Below are positions 1 to 9,897 of a stretch of DNA of 64,000 nt, piece after piece. Position numbers and translations under genes: made by a program. Position 1 is the stretch's first letter; the number at the start of each line of letters is the position of its first letter. The notes below the pieces were generated by a model, which made no database searches, was not told where the DNA came from, and saw nothing but the letters and a program-made list of their open reading frames with translations. Source of the stretch: Paratinospora sagittata (Eukaryota > Streptophyta > Magnoliopsida > Ranunculales > Menispermaceae); contig CM069593.1 in NCBI GenBank assembly GCA_035771175.1, positions 35,786,741 to 35,850,740 of the forward strand. Direction: 5' to 3'.

Positions 1-1667
1 ACCTTGCACGTCATGATACCAACCCTGATAAGGATCATCAGACGTTTCCAAAGTCAGTCTAAATGTTAAGTAAAGACCAGACCAGTTCATGCAGACTAGT
101 TCATGCATTGGCATCATACATATCACCACCTAGGGACGTATGTGACTTATGATTTATAGAATAGTTAGGAGCGATGCTCGCTATTCATCATATTTCTCTA
201 GAGAGAGACGTACAATGAGAATCCGACTACTGCTAGGGAGGAACATCTGTACATGAATCCAGAGCGTCGTTCCTGAGGAGGGACGTACAATGAGAACCCT
301 GCTATTCCCGGGGAGGGACATCTGTACGTGAACTTAGGCGATGTACAGTCATTAAACCATTACGAGACGGTGTCATGCATACATACATATTGATTGATTA
401 TGATGCTCTCATGTGTATTTAAGATATTTGATTATAAAGTATGCTTTATTAATTGTTATACTCACGAACTATTTTACCCACTGAGCGAGTTAAGCTCACT
501 CCATTATTATCCAATTTTTCACAGGAAATTAGGGTGGACTGTGTCACGACGCCCCTGACGTAGGCTGACGTCATGACCGGCACAGTGTACTATACACTGT
601 ACATACCCATATACAGTATACAATACACTGTCAGCCTTCACGTAGTCTCACACTAATACCCAAAAGTTACAGTAAATTTTTTTTTATATATATATATACC
701 ACAAATCAAATTCAATATAGATCTCTATAATCGTTTCATTCATTCCACAAATTAAAGTCTCCCTTGATAAATATCTATGATCATCTCATTTTATCAGATA
801 ATATTACTATACAACCCATCTAGATGATATTACATATATATCGTGTGTAATAATTATACATATCAAAATAATAAAAATATGATCTATTTCCTCCAAGCAT
901 ACGTACACGTACCAGACGAAGATTCACGTGATTATCACTCACGGATTTTTCCTTTTCCATTCGACTCAATACCTGAAATATTGGAGGAAATGGGGTGAGC
1001 AAACAACAGCTCAGTGAATATAGTTCTTAAGATGACAATTATATACATTTAGATAAATATGGCATTTAAAATCATTTCAAACACTTATTCAACACATGCA
1101 TCATTCAACGAATATATCATACATGTCAACAACATAAATTGTATGAGTTTTCAATAACACAATGCACAATCTCCCTCCTCCGCAAGGCAAGAGAGCGGGT
1201 CTAACCCTTGTATGGCCGTACAAGGTAGACACAGCTTCTTATCACCCAATTCATAGTCATTTCAAGGATCACAACCCTTGTTAGGACAGACCTACTGACA
1301 ATGAGAACTCGCAAAACCTCATCCGGGTCTAATTCCTAACGAAATGACGATTAGGATTCGCAAAACCTCATCATTACAAACTCCAATTAAAATCAGTTTG
1401 CATGATCCATAAAACTCAATGTATATATATACATATACCATGCATACAATCAAACATTTTATATATGTATAATGTCATACAAGAACCAAATCAAGAAAAC
1501 TATACTCACAGTGGTTACACAGGGTTTCTAAGCCAACCTCTAAAATCGAGCAACAATAAACGTCATTGCTTCCTCAAAAGCGTTTATCCATGCCCTTAAC
1601 ATTAGAATCATCATTTACCGTTTCAGTAGCTACTAAAATATCAAATCACCGTTCACAGACTATTCAT

Positions 1668-1740
1668 TTTTTACTATTCACTATTCACTATTTACTATTA
1701 CTATTCACTATTCACTATTCACTATTCATTTTTACTATTC
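1668..1740. repeat. ACTATTCA-type short tandem repeat
   Basis: About eight imperfect copies of an 8-bp ACTATTCA unit inside the solo LTR. Confidence 0.8.
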
Positions 1741-2132
1741 ATCCGAAAGATGTAAATTGTATTAAAATTGTCAAATGGTCTCCAAAAATCATAAAATTGA
1801 ATCTAACCACATATTCGGGGTCCCAACAGTCCAAGGAACGTTTTTTTACCTTTCTAGCGGATTTTCTATTCACGTTGGGTCAAAACTCCAATTTGTCAAA
1901 ACGCCGCAAAACGGCTCCCATAGCTAAAATTAGTCCGCTAGAATCGTTACATCTAGCTTAGATAGTAATTTTACGATGAAAAATAGCAAAAATAGCTTAC
2001 CGGCACGTCGAATTTGGCGCGAATCCCGCGTTTTCTCTTTTTCTTCTTCTCCTTCTTCTTTCTGTTTCTCTCGTGCGTCTCTCTGTTCTTCTCTTTCCCT
2101 TCCAGCAACCTCTTTTCTCTTCCTTTCTATTT

Positions 2133-2170
2133 CATTTTATTTTATTTTATTTTATTTTATTTTTTATTCT
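2133..2170. repeat. ATTTT microsatellite
   Basis: A run of ATTTT pentamers inside the solo LTR; a shorter related run follows at 2203-2225. Confidence 0.8.
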
Positions 2171-2871
2171 AGTTGCACACGTTGGATGCAACTAGTAAGA
2201 TTTTTTTTATTTTATTTTATTTTTTTATTTAGATTTATATATACAAATGATTCCATGCACCTTTCTCTCAATAGTTAACCAACTCTCCATCTTGATATTT
2301 CACTTTCATTCATTCAATCATACTCCAATCCACATTTTTTTTTAATTAACCAACCCCATAAATTAATCAATTTCATAATTTTGTTTATTTACTAATCATA
2401 CACGCGTATATTTAGCGCATACGTATCAAATACGTGTATTATCACGTGTATATTTAGCTCATACATATAAAATACGTGTATTATACATCTCGATATACGT
2501 GTACTTCAACGTATGTATTTAATTAACATTACGGGGTGTTACAGACTGGGTGCAGATTTATGGAGCCCACATTTTATACTCTTTGTATTATTCATTGGGG
2601 ATGTTAGGGAGAATGTTCCCTTAACTATTTCATGTACAAAAATATTCTGAAATTTATTAAATCAGACTTGTACTGTATTGTATTTCCGATGTGTACTCTG
2701 ATGTTACCATTGTTATGATTCCAAATGTGCTCCCCATCCTCGAGTGTACCGCCGGTTTAGGCGCGTCCGGGCGGGCTGTGATAGTTGTAACAACAGTTAT
2801 ACGAACTGTTGAATCCTTGTCTTTGTATTTTGACAAGTGGCCTACTCATACCAGTCAAGCTAAGCACATAA

Positions 2872-3069
2872 GTAGTTTTCTAGCCTTTAAATCGGGAAGT
2901 ATAGGTAGTTCTCTAGCCTGTAAATCGAGAAGTATAGGTTAGTCTCAAGCCTATAAGTTGAGATAAGTAGTTCTCTAGCCTGTAAGTCGAGAATGAGAGA
3001 GGTTGTTCTCAAGTCCGTAAGTTAAGAAAGCATAGGTAGTCTCTAGCCTGTAAGTCGAGAGGTTGTAAA
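2872..3069 (+). repeat. minisatellite, six imperfect 26-35 bp units
   Basis: Six consecutive units of the form gtagttctctagcctgta followed by agtcgagaa, with length variation of 26-35 bp. The surrounding 2790-3240 sequence, including ggtagtggagctaggca at about 3133, resembles the 3' part of a Copia LTR, so the array is probably LTR-internal. Confidence 0.8.
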
Positions 3070-3222
3070 GGTTTGATCTTTACTTGTGAGGAAGATCCAT
3101 TAGTGAAGTGTTTCAAATCCTAATTGAGGAGGTTAGGTAGTGGAGCTAGGCAAGAAATCGAACCACTATAAATCCAATGTGTCAAGTCCATTTGATTTCG
3201 AACTTTATTGTTTGCCATTGTA

Positions 3223-3545
3223 TTAATTTATAAATTGTCTAAATGTCCAACACTGTATTCCATTGGCGCTTATGATAAATCCTCCATTATTCCCTATTAG
3301 AAAATTTAAACCGAAAATAAATCTATATCTACAAGGGGTATTGCTTATAAAAGTTTGAGGCAAAATATGTTTTTCACCATTTATTATTATAGGAATATTA
3401 CTGATACATTTTGTTATGAGTATTTGTTTTCCATCAAATTGTCCTATATTGATTGGAATTCTTAGTTTGTTTCTATCTTCTATAAGAACTACACATTTCA
3501 TGTATAATACTTTTATTTGCTCTTGTATCTACCATAGTCATTATT
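3223..3545 (-). pseudogene. pararetroviral aspartic protease remnant
   Basis: A short VDT-containing motif at about 3530 is followed by a protease-like domain ending FGLNFL and GFIISANGIQCW. The active-site glycine of D-T-G is replaced by arginine (VDTRANKSII) and the frame shifts within the domain. Similarity to caulimovirid retropepsins is by pattern only. Confidence 0.55.
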
Positions 3546-3839
3546 TTTTATGTTTTATTTTTAAAAATTAATTTTGTTTCTATATTAAGTAATTCGGTTC
3601 CTGTTTTAAATACTTCATGAATTACATATAAATTATTTTTTATATAGTTTTTTTCACTATCTAAATCTTCTTCTGAATTATTACTTTCTTCTAAACTATC
3701 ACTACTACTAACATCGCTTTCACTATCTATATATATTATTTCATCGTCGTCTGATTTTAGCCTTTCTATATTTATTATATCTTCTTCTAAAAAATATGGT
3801 AATTTTTCTAATATGTTTGCCTCTAAGTCTTTTCTCTCA

Positions 3840-4156
3840 GGACAATTAGGCTTTATATGTCATTTTTTTTCCACATAAAAAACATTTGCAAGTTTTTTTT
3901 TATTATTCTTTTCCCCTTTTTAGAGGTTTTTCTAACTTTTTCTTTGACTTTAGGTTTATTATATTTTTAAAATTTTCTTTTGTAAAGTTTTCGATTTGTT
4001 GGGTGGTATGATTTTTTTCTTTCTTTTTGTTTTAGATCTACTTTTTCTATCACATCCAAATGTTGGTACTTCAAAAAAGTTATTGCACATTTTGTTAAAA
4101 CCATTTTTGGTTTGTTTTCTTACTTTTTCTGTTACACAATATTCTTTTATTTTCAT
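3840..4156 (-). pseudogene. coat-protein C-terminal basic region and CCHC zinc knuckle remnant
   Basis: A lysine/arginine-rich stretch (RKSRSKTKRKKK) is followed by Cys residues spaced C-x-C-x2-C and, in a shifted frame, H-x4-C. This is the order found at the C-terminus of caulimovirid coat proteins. The knuckle is split by an apparent indel in a homopolymer. Confidence 0.55.
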
Positions 4157-4195
4157 TCTTATTAACTCTATTAATGGGGCTAGTGTACTTACATA

Positions 4196-4465
4196 TTATT
4201 TATCTTGATTTTCATTGAAGGAGTTTACTATTTCAATATAGAGTTTCTCTCCTAAGGCTCCTGGAAGTTTAGTGACGAATTTCATAATTAATTCTTTATT
4301 GAAAGGATCACCTATTTGACTCCAATAATTATAAAAAGTATTGGCATATTCATCAAAGTACTGTAAATTACAAATTTTTAATTGTTCTAAGTTTCTAATA
4401 GAATTAATTGGTGTTAATGATTCATCTTGTCGATCATGACTTATTCCTAATACTAGTTTACTCAT
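4196..4465 (-). pseudogene. pararetroviral coat-protein core remnant
   Basis: An 89-codon open segment with a YFDEYANTFYNYW ... KLPGALGEKLY pattern, matching the conserved core of caulimovirid capsid proteins (basic and aromatic helix, then LPG-LGE). It ends in a stop within the domain. Confidence 0.6.
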
Positions 4466-5356
4466 TAAATCTATAAAACTGAGACCTGTAATATTTGTAT
4501 CAAAATCATTAAGTAGATCTTTACTATGTTGTTCAGAGTGTGTTCTCCCATCCCATATAAATTTATTTTTCTTGAAATCCTAAAGTACTTTCTAAATATA
4601 AAAGTTTATATTTTGGATCGACTATATTTGAAAGATCACCCATTGATTTTCTAATTAAATTTCCTTCCCAATTTTTAAATTATTTTTTTCAATCTTTAGG
4701 ATTTATCCTATGTAAGCTTAATATTATTAAATCTTGAAATTTATCTTCTTTTCCCCATCCTTCTAGTCTCTTTTTTATCTAAATATTCTTTCTGCTTCTT
4801 TATATTCTAATTTTTGTGGTGTATATTTATCTCTTTTATCAAAATAATTTTCTATCGTTATAGGTTCTAATATTGGTTTTAGAACTTTTTTACTACTTTC
4901 TCTTTCTTTTGTCTTGACTTCTCCTGTAAATATTTCATTATGTTGTTGTTTAATATTTATATTAAAGAGGTCTAAATTTAATTTTTTTGATTAAGATTTC
5001 GTTTATTTCATTATTTGTATAATCATTGTTACAAAGTTCTTCAAATTCTTGTTCGGTCATAAATTTAGTGGGTGTTCAAAGATTTCATCGATTATTTGAT
5101 TTCTATTATTTTTAATAAGTTCTACTTTATTGCTTTCATATTCTAGCATATTTATTTCGCTTTCTTCTTCTTCTTCGACAATTTCTGCGTTGTCATTCTT
5201 TTATAGTTAACAAATCTTTGTGCTGCTTGATTATTCCTATTTTTATATATTTTACTTTGTTCATGATATTAAACAGTTTTTTCTAGCTCTAAAGGTGGTA
5301 ATTGTCATTCTAATTCATTCAATTAACTATAACTTAACTTTTATGGCAATATCATA

Positions 5357-5647
5357 TTAACATATTGACTTTGAAAACATTCTACTAGATATTTTTAATC
5401 TAATATTTTTGAATTCACTATTTATTTTAAATCCTCTAATTTGAACACTTAATTTTATAATATTTTCTGCGAATTCTCTTACATCTATATCTTTATTAGG
5501 TAAGCACCCTATTGCTATTTTATTTCTTAAATCTATTTTTGCACTAGCTATTTGGGCTTGTTGACGATCACTAAATCTTCCATCGTAGAAATATTTATGA
5601 GCTTTTGTGTCTAACCCTTCTCTAAGTTGACTTATTACTCCTATCAT
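5357..5647 (-). pseudogene. pararetroviral polyprotein segment, unassigned domain
   Basis: A 96-codon segment containing KYFYDGRFSDRQQAQIA and LRNKIAIGCLP. Collinear with, and upstream of, the coat region. I believe it is part of the same viral polyprotein but cannot assign a domain. Confidence 0.5.
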
Positions 5648-7200
5648 TACTACTCTTATATGTATATTAGAATATTTTCTCTTGTAATAATTTTTCTTGA
5701 GCTTGTAATAATTTTTCTTGAGCTTGTGGCCTTATTAGAGTTATAATTTATCTTTTATTTACTACAACTATTTTTTATTCTTCTTTATAAATAAATATTT
5801 CATTACTAATTTTATCTTTTAAGTTTTGATGATATAGATTTTTCTTTTTAATTTTATTAAATCTTTGTTCTAATATTTTATCTCCTTCTGTTTTCGTGTA
5901 TTAGATCTTCAGTTCTTTCTATTATATTTTTTCCTTTTGTTTTCATTTAATATATTTCTAACTTTTTCGACTAGACTATCTTTTTCACTTACTGAGATTT
6001 TGTTTTTAATATTCTGTTAGGTCCTAAAATATCTCTAATTGATTGTGTTGAGGTTTCAGGCGCTTTATATTCTTGGTTTATTGAAATAATCCTTGTAGTT
6101 AGATTATCTAATTGTTCTTCAACACTTCAATTTTCTCTTCACTAATTATTTCAGTAGTTATTTCTTTAGCCTTAATTATATTGGCTAAATTTACTAATCT
6201 TCCTTCTAATACTTCTAATTTATGGCCTAATTGTAGTATTAATTGGATTATAGGTATTAGATTGAGATTGTTGTACTATATTACTATTAGTTGCAAATTT
6301 TATATTACTAAAACCTATAGGGTCTATATCAGGTATGTTTTCTTTTACAGTTTTTAATACTTCTTGAAGAAATTTATTATTCATTCACTTACTAATTTCC
6401 AATTACTTAACTGTTTTTGTTGCTCTTTTTAGGTTTCTGATATTTTTTCTATTTCTAGTAATATATTTTTTAGTAGTTTATGTAGTTGTGTATTATCTTG
6501 AATTTGTGTTTTATTTGCTAATATTCTTCTAAAGTCTTGTTTATGAGGAATATTTGTAATAGTATTTCTTAAACTATCTATAATTGACTTAATATAATCT
6601 AGATTTGATTGTAATGTATTTATTTTAATTTTTTCTACTGATTCAGTAAGGTCAGTAATTCCTTTAGTATTTCTTTTTAAATTATGTTTTAAATTTTGAC
6701 TAAAATTGATGGATAGACTTACTATACTATTTAGCTGAGTATTTTATTTTATATGGAGTTGATGTTTTCCACTATAAAAGTTACAAGTAATTTTAAATCC
6801 TTCAATTAAATTTGATTTAGTCTTTTTATAAAGATCTAGATCTAGATAATTGATTGTTGTAAAATCGTGTATTGCTAAGTAATTAGGTTGATGCATATGT
6901 TTTAGTCACTAAGTTTTTCATAGTGTTTTGATTTATTGATTTTCTTATTTTTATTGCTAGATTTAGAGAGATTAGTTTTGGGACTATAATATTTATATAA
7001 TATATAATCCAATGAAAAGGTCTCCAATATTTTATAATTGAAGCTAAAGCTTTTGGTTCTCGGATTATTCTAAAAATTCCAAAGAGATGTAAAAATATCA
7101 ACAGGGTAAGTATTAAAACAAATATAGCACATAGAAAGAAGGACTACTCCTATAACGGTATATAATTTTTTAATTAGCCACAGCTCGATACTAATTTTTT

Positions 7201-7548
7201 CACAAAATTAAATGTATGATATTAATGAGACAGCTTCATGCCTGACACGTTAAAAATTTGCCAACACGCCTTTAAATGGCTTAAAACGACAAAACAACTT
7301 AGCCAATGGACTTACAGTTATGTCCTCATTAAATATTATACTTTTAACTTTATACCAGAAACTATTAAGCAGAGATTTTTCTCCACAAAATTAAATGTAT
7401 GATATTAATGAGACAACTTCATGCCTAACACGCCAAAAATTTGCTAATACGCCTTCAAATGGCTTGGCCAATGAACTTATTGTGCTGTCCTCATTAAATA
7501 TTATACTTTTAACTTTATGTCAGAAACTGTTAAACAAAGATCTTTTAC
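7201..7548. repeat. two-copy tandem repeat, about 183 and 165 bp, inside the pararetroviral region
   Basis: Copy 1 (7201-7383) and copy 2 (7384-7548) both start cacaaaattaaatgtatgat and continue with attaatgagaca. Copy 2 lacks a short internal piece. Located in non-coding sequence of the EPRV remnant. Confidence 0.85.
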
Positions 7549-7999
7549 TAATTAAATACTATAATCATTTATAGTTTCATACGCTTCTTTTGTCTTACCC
7601 CAAACTAAAATGTAATACTTTTTATTTCTATGATTTCTTAATAGAAATTATTATTTACTTTTTTCTACAACAGAATTTGTGTATGAGAGCTAAAGAGAAT
7701 GAAGTAAGCATTAGCTAGATTGAGAGTAAAATCTAATTTATTCATGCTAAATTAAACATACTTTCAATGATGGACTTGAACACAAAGACTCTTGAAAACT
7801 TGAAAACACAGATCTTGAAAGACTTCAGTACGAAGGGCAAGACATATTATACCATGGTTATTCCTTCGCATTACAAAATATTTTAATCCCATGTCTTATA
7901 ATTGAGCATTACTATTCTTGAATTCCTTTACTATTTGTTTTATTAATAGTAGTCCTACTTTTTCTTTATAAAAGATGAAAACACAACTATATCACATGC

Positions 8000-8998
8000 T
8001 TTGTCGGTTTTGCAGTTGTCCAGCTGTCCTTATCCTTTTATCATATTTTCAATATTATAGAGTTTTATTGCATTAAAATTTCCCCACCACTCATATTCTT
8101 CATCATCTTGTTCTTCGTCAGCATCAACTCTGTAAAATTTGACTTTGTATTTTTCTACTAATTCCTGATAATGAGTCTTAGACGAAACAAAATTTCATAA
8201 CAATCTTAGTCACAATAAATTTTTTGATATAAATCTTCGACAATTAATTTATGATTTTCCGTTAGTTCTTGCAACCAAAAATCAGTACCAATTACTCGTG
8301 CTCTCTAATGTCAAATTTATTTTCTAATTGAATGAGTACAAACACATGGCTCCTCATATCGTAATATTCTTAGATTTTGATCATGACCACTTAGTATTAT
8401 TTTGTGTTGAGAAGGTATAATGCTGTCAATTTTTATCCATTTTGGTGGTTTGAAATTAATAATGGCCTCCACATACTAATATTTTGAAAAGATTTGTGGA
8501 ACTACCATGACTAATTTTCTTTCAAACATTACTATTTGATTTACCAATCTGTAGTCCAGTAATAAGGGAGGGCTAAGGACCAATTCTTCTCCTTGGAAAT
8601 TCATTTTGATATTTTTATACCTTTCTAAATTTAAATTTATTTTGCATATACTATAAACAATTTTGCCTATAAACAATTTTGCCTATTTAGTCTGTCATCA
8701 TTCTAACTTATTTTTACATACTAATTTTTTACTATGATAACAATCTCATTCATAACTAGTTCCATAATAAAGTTGATGCATTTTAATAGTCCATAAAAAA
8801 TTGGACAACACGTACCTGCTTTTGACGACTACATTTTTGAGCTAAAGTATAAATATATTCTTTTAAAGTTTCATCAAATTTGTCTAAAATAACCGTGGGT
8901 GGTGTAAAGGGCTTATAGTACTTTTCATGGCTACTATTTCTTCTACTGTACATTTCATGATTATGTTTTGAACTACTAGCATATATTTCTTTTTGCAA
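8000..8998 (-). pseudogene. pararetroviral movement-protein-like region
   Basis: Minus-strand fragments 8998-8783, 8676-8476 and about 8480-8020 carry patterns such as GEELVLSPPLLLDYR and PPKWIKIDSIIP, collinear with the coat region. The layout suggests the N-terminal movement-protein portion. Stops and frameshifts break it into at least three pieces. Assignment is inferred from position and pattern. Confidence 0.45.
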
Positions 8999-9299
8999 AA
9001 TTTCCAGTTTTTCTTGTGCTTTAATTACTCATTTTCTAAAGCTACCTTTTCTTGACTAATTTTTTAATGTTCGTGAATGCAAGCTAAAATGTCATTTTTT
9101 GTATATTCTTTTTCTTCTAACTTTAGAACAGGATGTTCCTTGTTAAAATTTGAGTTATAAAAATCGAAGTGTTTAATAGTCTCGGTTGTTAGTTTAGATT
9201 ATCTAATGTAATTTGACAACTGTCATATATTGAATGAAAATTGAACTTTTCTTTTCAAAAAAAAAAAAAAAAAAATGTGTAATAAATGAGCCAATGAAT

Positions 9300-9742
9300 G
9301 TAAAGATGTAATTGTACTTATTTTATTTTTTAGTCAGATTAGCATTAGCCGCCTAGTCGTGTGCCTGCATGAGAAAGACTGTCTGAGTGCAATTAGAGAG
9401 CGTAGCACCACTATGGGAGGGAGGGACACGCTAAAATATTCGATTACGTGGGACACTAAGAACATCCATTAGGATTAAATACAAGCAAGTTTATAAACGA
9501 ATTAGTCAAAAATGGACGTTATAATTGTGGTTTACATACCGAGTCAATGAAAAAATTCTATGCCACCAAGAAGAAAGAAACTATACAGAGAAGACAATAC
9601 TAAGAACAAATAGAATGAAGTAGAGAAACTAGAAAATCCTAAAACATAGAGAATATCTAGACCATATGCCAATGATGGATGGACCATGTTTTGCACAAAA
9701 AAGATTAATAGGCAGTAGGAAATAGTACCTAAACCCTCACAC
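9300..9742 (-). other. probable OEP80 3' UTR and downstream region
   Basis: Non-coding sequence after the OEP80 stop. A minus-strand AATAAA lies at 9327-9322, about 420 nt beyond the stop, and could be the polyadenylation signal; no closer canonical signal is obvious. The rest shows no other recognisable feature. Confidence 0.4.
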
Positions 9743-9897
9743 TTAGTTCCGGTGCCCAACGCCAAAATGGAATCTCCTTGCATTTCTGTCATTAAATGCG
9801 TACTCCAATCGCAGAGGCCCTAATGGCGAGTCCACACGTATACCCAATCCATATCCATAGCCACTACCAGGTTTTAACCTTGCTCCAGCAGGATCCC
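9743..9897 (-). CDS. OEP80: OEP80 last exon, C-terminal barrel strands and stop
   Basis: Encodes [35 protein letters not shown] and FHFGVGHRN, then TAA at 9745-9743. The C-terminal strand with an aromatic-rich end is typical of Omp85 barrels. Confidence 0.95.

Larger units (their letters stand above)
542..2543 (-). mobile_element. solo LTR, 2.0 kb, with 5-bp TSD GACTG
   Basis: The left edge TGTCACGACGCCCC and right edge ACGGGGTGTTACA give TG...CA ends. Direct repeats GACTG flank it exactly (537-541 and 2544-2548). Minus-strand polarity is inferred from a TATA-like sequence near 2240-2230 (minus), a GA-rich leader at about 2110-2010 (minus), and the LTR motif cactgagc ... gctcacccc at about 1017-985 (minus). 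No internal region or second LTR, so it is a solo LTR left by LTR-LTR recombination. Confidence 0.85.
1..2790 (+). mobile_element. LTR fragment (Ty3/gypsy type), split by a younger solo LTR
   Basis: Bases 1-541 and 2549-about 2790 read as one plus-strand LTR 3' half. It has the plant gypsy LTR motif cccactgagc followed by agctcactcc at 478-505, and a GC-rich end (cgggcgggctgtgata) near 2785. The left part runs off the window; no internal coding region is seen. The middle is the insertion at 542-2543. Confidence 0.5.
3223..9250 (-). mobile_element. endogenous pararetrovirus (Caulimoviridae) remnant
   Basis: About 6 kb of very AT-rich sequence whose minus strand carries broken pieces of a caulimovirid polyprotein, in order: a movement-protein-like region (about 9.0-8.0 kb), an AT-rich probable intergenic region with a tandem duplication (7.6-7.1 kb), a conserved polyprotein block (5647-5357), a coat-protein-like block (4465-4196), a basic stretch and zinc knuckle (4156-3840), and aspartic-protease remains (3545-3223). 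Reverse transcriptase and RNase H, expected next, are absent. Every block is broken by stops and frameshifts, so it is a fossil. Such integrations are common in plant genomes; genus is not assigned. Confidence 0.65.

Noticed and set aside
7201..7548. CRISPR-like or phage repeat array
   Set aside because: Only two long direct copies, no spacers; the host is a plant nucleus.
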